Shown here piece after piece: positions 1 to 7,900 of a stretch of DNA of 64,000 nt (positions are counted from its first letter, which is position 1; the number at the start of each line of letters is the position of its first letter). Position numbers and translations under genes: made by a program. Source of the DNA: Apium graveolens (taxonomy: Eukaryota; Streptophyta; Magnoliopsida; Apiales; Apiaceae); NCBI RefSeq assembly GCF_009905375.1, contig NC_133648.1, positions 28,260,980-28,324,979 on the forward strand. Direction: 5' to 3'. The notes below the pieces were generated by a model. That model did no database searches, was not told the origin of the DNA, and saw only the letters and a list, made by a program, of their open reading frames with translations.

Positions 1-284
1 TGTCTGGTGCGCCGGTTGTTCATAGCTGTCATAGTCACGTGCCCACGTACCTTCGCTTGGCGGGTTGCGGGATGTGCATGTGCTTGACGGGACCTCCCTC
101 ACTGTGGTTTTAGCCCTGATCCGGACCCGGGTATGCAGGCGGATCCGGATCCGGGAAGTAGGATAGGCCCGGGCCTGGGCTCCTATGTTTGATTGGCCTG
201 GGAGAGGGGGGTCTTAGCATGTTGGTTGAGCCTTCCTCCATTTAGTCCAAGTTGAAGCATACCCGGGTCTGCTATGCCCTATCA
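1..284 (-). repeat. 3' LTR of the Tat element, truncated by window edge
   Basis: This equals positions 470-753 (plus-strand reading) of the complete LTR at 11300-12052, base for base as far as I can read. In element orientation the LTR starts TGATAGGGCATAGC. It contains a CACGTG hexamer at 36-41 and several GATCCGG / CCCGGGT motifs. Confidence 0.95.
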
Positions 285-300
285 TTTGCCCCCCACTCCC
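285..300 (-). other. polypurine tract of the Tat element
   Basis: Read on the minus strand this is GGGAGTGGGGGGCAAA, directly before the LTR start TGATAG. This is the expected plus-strand primer for reverse transcription and fixes the element orientation. Confidence 0.9.
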
Positions 301-361
301 TTATGCAGATCTTCTGGATGAGGGAGTAGAGTAGGATCGCATATTTGGCTTAGAGAAAAGT

Positions 362-608
362 TTCTGCCCCCCAATCCGGATCTGGTGTAATGGATATCAA
401 TCCGGATTAAAGTATAATAGTTGATTAAGAAAAATTTCTGCCCCTGTTGCCATCCAATCCGGATCTGGTGAAATGGATACCAATCCGGATTAAGGTATAG
501 TGGTTGCTCAGGAAAATTTCTGCCCCTGGTTGCCCCCCAATCCGGATCTGGTGAGGTGGATGCCAATCCGGATTAGGGTAGAATTGTTGATGCCTTTGGA
601 AGAATTTA
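362..608. repeat. three tandem copies of an 80-90 bp unit
   Basis: Each unit carries CTGCCCC, then CAATCCGGATCTGGTG, then CAATCCGGATTA, and ends in an A-rich run before ATTT. The copies begin near 362, 437 and 522 and differ by small substitutions and length changes. The array lies between the purine tract and the promoter of the antisense gene. Confidence 0.75.
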
Positions 609-853
609 TGATCCTGGTGGCCTCTGAAATGTATCTTGTTTGCAATGATCCGGATTATGGCTATTGATCCGGGTCTTGGGCTGTGGAATTCGAAAGGTTT
701 TGGGATTTCAATCGGTTTTGCTCATTTTCCCCCCTTTGAATTTGAATTTTGGGCAGTTACTTCCTAGAAACTCGGACCATAATCATTATGGGTTTTAAAT
801 GTGTTTTAATGTGTATTATTTTTTTTTTGTAACCGCTCCTGGAACCAGTAGGA

Positions 854-871
854 TCCTGCCACGTGGCAGGA
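854..871 (+). promoter_or_regulatory. 18-bp perfect palindrome with G-box core
   Basis: The sequence TCCTGCCACGTGGCAGGA equals its own reverse complement. Its core CACGTG (860-865) with flanking GCC/GGC is a classic plant G-box, bound by bZIP and bHLH factors. It lies 22 bp upstream of a TATA box on the plus strand, which suggests it regulates the antisense gene rather than gag-pol. Function is inferred. Confidence 0.6.
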
Positions 872-892
872 GCGGTTTCTCTCCCCTGGGCC

Positions 893-900
893 TATAAAAG
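893..900 (+). promoter_or_regulatory. TATA box of the antisense gene
   Basis: TATAAAAG sits in a GC-rich setting (GGGCCTATAAAAGGC) and is followed about 25-30 bp later by a pyrimidine-rich stretch typical of plant transcription starts. Downstream, up to the first predicted donor at 1066, there is no ATG. The leader would therefore not start translation before 1780. Confidence 0.65.
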
Positions 901-1065
901 GCTGCAGTCCCCTTTCTTTTTTCCTTCTTACTTTTATTCTCCCAAATTCTAAAAAATCCAATAGTTTCTTCTGTTCTTTTTCTCATTTTTCTTCGAAGGC
1001 TTTCACTCTCGGCTTCTTTCTTCCGCCGCTGATTCGCTGTTGCTCCATTCATCTTCAATTGACTT

Positions 1066-1775
1066 GTAAGATCTCTTCTTTCTTGTTTTTTCCATTTGTT
1101 CTTCGATTTTGTTTTTGGAATTTTGATTTTGCATGCTTGAGGTTCGTCTATATTTCTTCGAAGTGAAATCGAGTTTTTTGGTTGTTTTTGTTGCTTGGCT
1201 TTTTGTTTATTTGTAGATCAGTAAGTGTCTCTGTGTTTTAGGCTCGATTTTTGTTGATTTCTATGGGTTTTTTGCACTGTTGTTCTTCGTGTTCTTGGCT
1301 GGGATATATATATATGTATAGGTTAAAAGTGGCATGTTTTGCCTTTTGATTCCCAAGGTAACTGTTTGTGGGTTAGGGTTTTTGTTTGGATCCGGGTCGA
1401 GGGTATAGGATCCGGATCGGGGGTAGGTTTTTGGGTAGAATTGTATGACTTGGGTTTTATCTGTTTTTTGGTTGCTTTTGATCCGGGTGTGGGTGTTTGC
1501 CATGAGGATCTGGGTGTATGGGTTTTGCTTTAAGTTTTTTGTTGCAATGGATCCGGATCTGGGTATTTGCCATCAAGATCCGGGTCCATGGTGGTTTGTT
1601 TTTGTGGATTGTAGTTAACATGATCCGGATCGTTGATGTTTTTCCGGGTTGGACTTGCATTGGTGGTCCAGATCATTAGGTTATGATAAAATTAACATAA
1701 CGTACCTGATCCGGACCACTTAGTAAGACAAATAAAATCTGTAGGGCCCAGATTAACTGACCTTCATTTTAATAG
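1066..1775 (+). other. predicted leader intron of the antisense gene
   Basis: The donor is GACTT|GTAAGAT at 1066. The acceptor is CATTTTAATAG|GTAT, ending at 1775, four bases before the ATG at 1780. The 710-bp interval is T-rich, as plant introns are, and contains repeated GATCCGG motifs. Removing it leaves a spliced 5' leader of roughly 140 bases with no upstream ATG. Long leader introns are common in plant genes and often raise expression. This is predicted from sequence only. Confidence 0.55.
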
Positions 1776-1779
1776 GTAT

Positions 1780-4147
1780 ATGGTCCGGATCAAAGAGAGA
1801 GCTAGGAAAGTATACAACTGCTATCCCAACTTTTCTGACGAGGAGAGTGATCCGGATTCATCTGGTAGAGAACAGATCCAGGGCGAGATGGTTAGAAAGG
1901 GGTCCGGGTCCGTGGGAACAATTACGAGCTTCCGGTTCAAGAGGCTTCCAGAAAACTCTGTTATTTTTACGCCAGAGGGCAGGTGGTCTGATATTAAGTA
2001 TCATTTAATAAGAAAGCCACCCGGGTTCGAGGATAGCATTTATTATACCCGGGTCAGATATGAGAGGCACGAGGATGGGCACCCGGGTATTTATGACCAA
2101 GGTGCTCTGGAAACAGCTTTTGCTTCCTTTGGGATCAGCCGGGATCACTACCAGCTTAAGGATTTTTATGCCGAAGCAGATTCGGGTGATATGGACAATG
2201 CAATCCGGGCTGCTTTTCAATTGACTTCTGACATCGCTTGGAGGTGGCCTGAGCCATATGAGAGGATTTTCCATCGTCCTGCTGATGGTTTTGTCCCGGT
2301 CTGGCTGGAGCATTTAAGGTCCGGGTGGAGCCCCAGGTGGCACATTTTTCTGAAGCACCTTTGTAAGTATGTCTACAAGATTTCTCCTATGCAGATAACT
2401 CCGAATGGGATCAAGTCTATGACCTGGTTCATAGCTTGCTGTAACAAGTCCGGGCTTCTTCCTACCTTCAAGTTATTCCACCAGATTTTTTACCTTTCTA
2501 GGTCAAGCCAGAAACCTTTTTACGAACTGAGATTCCGGGCAGCAGAGTGCGGATTTGGTCCGGGTAGGTCCAAACCAGTCATGCACCAGACCTCTTTGAA
2601 GCATTGGAATGGGGAGATACTGATGTTGAAGGGTTACGATTTGGAGTATCTTCCTTATTTCACGACTGGGGAGGTTAAGACGAAGTTCAACCCAGAGATC
2701 TTAGATGGGGAGGCTGTAGACCAAGTTAGAAAATTTTGTGGTAGTCTCGGGTTCCAGCCAACCCGGGATACGTTTATGAACCATAAACTCATGTTCCAAC
2801 TTGGCTGTGAGTTCTTTTTTAACTTGCCCCTTTTTACTTGATCCGGGTCTCCATCCAAGCTTGGAGAACCGGATTACCTTTCTTTTGCTTGTAACTTGTA
2901 ATCTTTGGTCCGGATCAAGGTCTATTTTGGTCTTTGATCCGGGTCCCCCTGCTTTTCCTGCTTTACTTTTTAGATAATTTGCATAAAACGTCTTGCCATG
3001 GTCCGGGCTCCCTGTAGTATTTCTTTCCGGGTTTGGTAGTCTTCATTTTTATTAATCCTGTGCTTATAGTTTTCTTCTATTTCTCAGGTTTGCCGCATTA
3101 TAACCCTGCAACCCGGGCCATAATGTCTTCCTCAGCATACGCAGCGGCTTTTAACTCTTTGGGGTTGGCATACAAGACAACCAAGGGGGCCCCAGGCACC
3201 GGATCCGGATCTGCGGATGTAGAGGGCGGTGCCGAATCTTCTGCCCCCCGGAATGTTGCTGATCCGGGTAATTCTCCATTGGCCAAGGACCCGGACGTTC
3301 AGGAAATCTCTGAAGAGGAACTTCCTTCGAAGAAGAGGAAGTCCGCCCCGGGGAAGCCTCCCCGCGGAAAAACTGTTGTTGCTGACCGGGTCATATGCGA
3401 CTCGGAGGGGAAGGGACCGGATGGGGCTCCTATCCGGGTAGGGACAAAGAGTCTTATTGATCTGGCCGGGTTCATGTCCAGTATCCCCTCAGAAGAAGAT
3501 TGGGAGGAGGTCGAGGGCTACAACATGGCTGCTGCCTTGAAGAGGGTCACTGGTCAATGGGGGCAGGTAATTTCTGGATTTTTATGCTCTTAGTTCCGGA
3601 TTATGCCTCGAATTTACTTTGTTCTTTGCTCATAGTATTATATATTTTTTTTTTTGTTTCTCAGCTTGGGAGTGCAATTTCCATTTGCTCCGATGTTGCT
3701 TTCACTGAGCTGAAGGAGGCTAACAACCGGACTAAGGCTGAGAAGATTCTCTCCGATTCCCTTAGGGGTGAGCTGGAGGAGGCCCGGGAGGGGTTCCGGG
3801 TGGTGGAGACCGGGCTGAACGAGAAGTTGAAGGACTCTGAGATCCGGGCTGAGGGGCTGGCCCAGGAAGTCGAGAGGCTGAAGGCCGAGCTTGCTGCCAA
3901 AGAGAACCTGAACAAGGAGGCCATCATTGCTGATTTCAAGGCCAGCGACGTCTATGACTTCGAAGTTGCTCAGGCCGGGGTTCCCGAGGTACGCAGGTCC
4001 TGGGTTGTTGCAGAGCGCCATATCAAGACTGACCCTTTTGCTTCCTGGGAGAGCTTTATCCAAGAGTTCCTTGCTGCTAAGGCTGCTGTCGAGCAAGGTC
4101 AAGGGGAACCGGAACCCTATGATGGTCCGAGCCCCAGTTTCCTCTAG
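1780..4147 (+). CDS. antisense spliced gene in the retrotransposon: transposon-domain / coiled-coil protein
   Basis: Three exons, 1780-2806, 3088-3566 and 3665-4147, join in frame to 663 codons including TAG. Intron 2807-3087 has donor GTGAGT and acceptor TTTCTCAG (phase 1). Intron 3567-3664 has donor CAG|GTAATT and acceptor TTTCTCAG (phase 0). Exon 1 (about 342 residues) starts basic, then an acidic stretch, then a folded-looking region whose block near ITPNGIKSMTWFIACC recalls the plant 'putative gypsy type transposon' family (PF04195); this resemblance is from memory, not a search. Exon 2 is low-complexity with a likely nuclear signal (KKRK). Exon 3 is a heptad-like coiled coil rich in E, K, L and A. 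Because the element's genomic RNA is the opposite strand, these introns are not spliced out of it and can survive retrotransposition. Function is unknown; a DNA-binding or gene-control role is only a guess. Confidence 0.7.
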
Positions 4148-4430
4148 ATCCGGATCAGCCTTACAAGGCTTTTCGGGCCCAGACCATGTAATTTCATTTC
4201 TAGGATTCCTTTGTTTGGTACTTTGATTTGAACCATTTGTAATATTTGGATTTATTCCGGATTGATGTCAATCCGGATTAGCCTTTGAATTTCCTTTGAA
4301 AATATTTGCTTTTCTTCCATATTTTGTTCTCTTTTTGTGCAATCCGGATCCTTGTTATGGCCCCTAATCCGGACTTGTTTCATATCGGGTTTGGTCCGGG
4401 TATGGGACAGTGTCCGGATTGATGCTTACT

Positions 4431-4688
4431 TTTTTGCTTTAAGTATTTGAAAACTTAAGTACATAATTGTTGTTTGCGACCTGGATTTGAATGCTAATCC
4501 GGGTTGCTTTTTGCTATTAAATTTGCTTTCAATCCGGGTGTGTCTAACCCGGGTTGTTTGCTTTTTTGCTTTATGTTCCAAGTACATAATGGATTTTTGC
4601 AGCCTGGATTTAAATGTTAATCCGGGTTGCTTTTTGCTTTTAAATTTGCTTTCAATCCGGGTATGTCTAACCCGGATTGGTGATTGCT
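4431..4688. repeat. two tandem copies of a ~128 bp unit
   Basis: Copy 1 is about 4431-4561 and copy 2 about 4562-4688. Each contains TTTTTTGCTTTA, AAGTACATAAT, CCTGGATTT, TAATCCGGGTTGCTTTTTGC, AAATTTGCTTTCAATCCGGG and TGTCTAACCCGG in the same order. They lie between the antisense gene's stop and the end of pol. 4148-4430 holds only AT-rich DNA with scattered CCGG motifs and presumably the antisense gene's 3' end. Confidence 0.75.
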
Positions 4689-4926
4689 CCATTTACTTAG
4701 AATTTTTCTAAGCAAATAGTGGTTGCTTTCGTTTTTTGCTTCTAACCCGGGTGTGAGAAGGTACCCGGGTTGTTGTTTGCTTCCATAACTGGTAATTTAA
4801 AAGTAATAATTTTCTGAAAATGGAAAATTGTTTTCATTGATTTGCAAATTTTTTCATACAAAATATCGGATCATAGATTGGTTGCTTGCCATAGGCTACA
4901 AGTTCTGGTTGCTTTTGTTTGCTTTT

Positions 4927-7900
4927 CTACTGGTAATACTTTCTGAGCCTGAGTCCATGCCATGTATTTGGTACTTCAGAGTCATCCATGTTCATGAGCT
5001 TGTATGTTCCTGGCCTTAAAACTTCCTTGACTTTGTATGGGCCTTCCCACTTCGGCATTAGCTTTCCGGTATTAGTGGGATCTGAAGCTTCTGTGTCTCG
5101 TAGGACCAGATCTCCCACTTGAAAGTTTTTGACCCGGGACTTCTTGCTGAAGTGCTCTTTTGTTTTCTGCTTATACTTTTCCATTCTTGCCACTGCCTGG
5201 TCTCGAACTTCATCGATTAGCTCAATATTCGTTCTGAGCCCCTCCTCGTTTGCTATTTCATCAAAGTTGATTGCTCGATGGGAGGGGGATCCTACTTCAA
5301 TTGGTAGCATGGCTTCAGTTCCATAAGCCAGCTTGAAGGGGGTTTCTCCTGTGCTTGTTCTGGGGCTTGTTCTGTATGCCCAGAGTACATTAGGCAATTC
5401 TTCTGGCCATTTGGTTTTGCTTTCCCTGAGTCTCTTCTCTATCCCCCTGAGAAGTATTCGGTTTGTTACTTCAACTTGGCCATTTCCTTGAGGGTAGGCT
5501 ACTGAAGACTTCTTGTGTCGGATGCCCCTTTCTTGAAGGTACGATTCAAATTCTGAACCGACGAACTGTGGACCATTATCTGAGACAAGTACTCTCGGGA
5601 TCCCAAACCTCATCAATATGTTGTCCATAAACTTGATGCAGTCTCGTTGGTTTATTGTCCTCATCGCCTTTGCCTCTACCCATTTTGTCATATAATCAAT
5701 TGAGACTAGTAGGTACCTGAGGTCTCCCCTTGCCCTGGGAAAGGGTCCCATGATGTCAATTCCCCATACAGCAAATGGGATTGGTGACAAGACTGAAGAA
5801 GGTAGGACGGGGCTCATCCGTGTCACATTACTGAAGAGTTGGCATTCCTTGCACTTTTTCACAAAGTCTGTTGAATCCTGATGGATAGTAGGCCAGTAGT
5901 ACCCCTGCCTTATGATTTTATGAGCTAGTGCTTTTGCGGACATATGGTCCCCGCAGATTCCTTCGTGAACTTCCATGAGGCAGTATTGTGCCTCTCCTGG
6001 GCCTATGCATTTGAGGATGGGGGAGGAGAAGGTCCGGCGATAGAGTATTCCCTCTTCCATGAAGAATTTTGAAGCTTTTGCCTTTAACCTTTGCGCCTTC
6101 CCTTTATCGTCCGGGAGCTCTCCCTTCTCTAAGTAGTTAATGAATGGGGTCATCCAATTTTGAATGTTTTCTATTTCCATTACTTCCTCAGACTCTGTGC
6201 TTGGTTTCTGCAATTCTTCGAAGTAGACGGAGCAATCCAGGTCTGATGAATTTTGAACAAGTTTAGACAATGAATCGGCTTCTGAATTCTCCTCTCTGCT
6301 GATTTGGATGACTTGGACTTTTGGTATGGAGGCCAGGTAGCTTTGGACCAGAGCCTGGTAATTGGCTAGAACTGGATCCTTGGCTATGTACTCGCCGTTT
6401 GTTTGCTTTACGACGATCTGGGAATCGCTGTAGATTTTGAGATTCTGGATCCTGAGTGTTCTTGCTAACTTCAATCCTGCAGTCAAAGCCTCGTACTCTG
6501 CCTGGTTGTTTGTTGCTGAGAATGCAAAGGATATTGCTGTTTGGATTGTGAACCCTTCCGGGCTCTTTAGGATGAGCCCGGCTCCTGATCTTTCATTTGT
6601 TGAAGAACCATCAACGTTGAGAGCCCAGGCTTCTGTTTCTTGATCTATGTTTGTCTCAGTCTCAATGCACATGGGCGCGGGCTCTTCTTCCGGGAAATTG
6701 CATTCTATGATGAAATCAGCTAGAGCCTGGGCTTTGATTGCTGTTCTAGGAATGAAAGTGAGGTTGAACTGACTCAGCTCAACTGCCCAATTTACCAACC
6801 TCCCTGAGATATCTGGCTTGTGTATTATCTTCCTTAATGGTTGATTTGTTACCACCCGTATTTCCCTTCCCTGAAAGTAGTGTCTGAGTTTCCTGGATGC
6901 TGTGACTAATGCGTAGGCAAACTTTTCTAGGCTCGGGTAACGGGTCTCTGCATCTTTTAGCACTTGGCTTACGTAATAAACTGGTTGCTGTTTGCCATGC
7001 TCTTCCCTGATCAACGCTGCCCCAACTGCCAGGGCCCCTGCTGAAAGATAAAGGGATAGGGGCTCCCCGGGTTGAGCTTTTGTTAATACAGGGGGTTGAG
7101 AAAGGTACCTTTTTACTTCTTCAAATGCTCTTTGGCATTCTGGGCTCCAATTAACTTCTCTCTTATTGGTTGCTCCTTTTAACAGGTCGAAGAAGGGTAG
7201 GCATCTCTCAGCTAGCTTGGAGATGAATCTTCTGAGTGCGGCCAGTGATCCTGCTAGCTTCTGCACATCTTTTTGTGTTCTTGGGGCCTTCATCTCTTGT
7301 ATTGCCTTTATTTTTTCTGGGTTGGCCTCAATTCCTCGGTTGCTTATCATGAATCCCAGAAATTTTCCTGCCCCTACACCAAATGTGCATTTTTCTGGAT
7401 TGAGCCTGAGTGAGTATTTCCTCAAGTTGTCGAAGCACTCTCTCAGGTCTCCAATGTGGCCGGCTATGCTTGTGGATTTTGCGATCATATCGTCTACATA
7501 GGATTCCAGGTTTCTTCCAATCTGGTCCTTGAAGATTTTATTCATTGCCCTTTGATATGTTGTTCCCGCATTAGTCAATCCAAATGGCAGCATCACATAG
7601 GCATAGACCGCCCTGTGGGTTATGAATGCTGTCTTTAAAATGTCTCTGGGATTCATCCTGATCTGGTTGTAACCCGAGTAGGCGTCCATGAAGCTTAGCA
7701 TGACATGCCCAGAGGTTGCATCGATCAGTTGATCAATATTTGGCAAGGGGTAGGGATCTTTGGGGCATGCACTGTTCAAATCTGTGTAATCGATACACAT
7801 TCTCCACTTTCCGTTTGGTTTTTTCACCATCACCACATTTGCCAGCCATTCTGGGTATTTAACTTCGCATATTATTCCAGCTTTTAGTAATTTCTCAATT

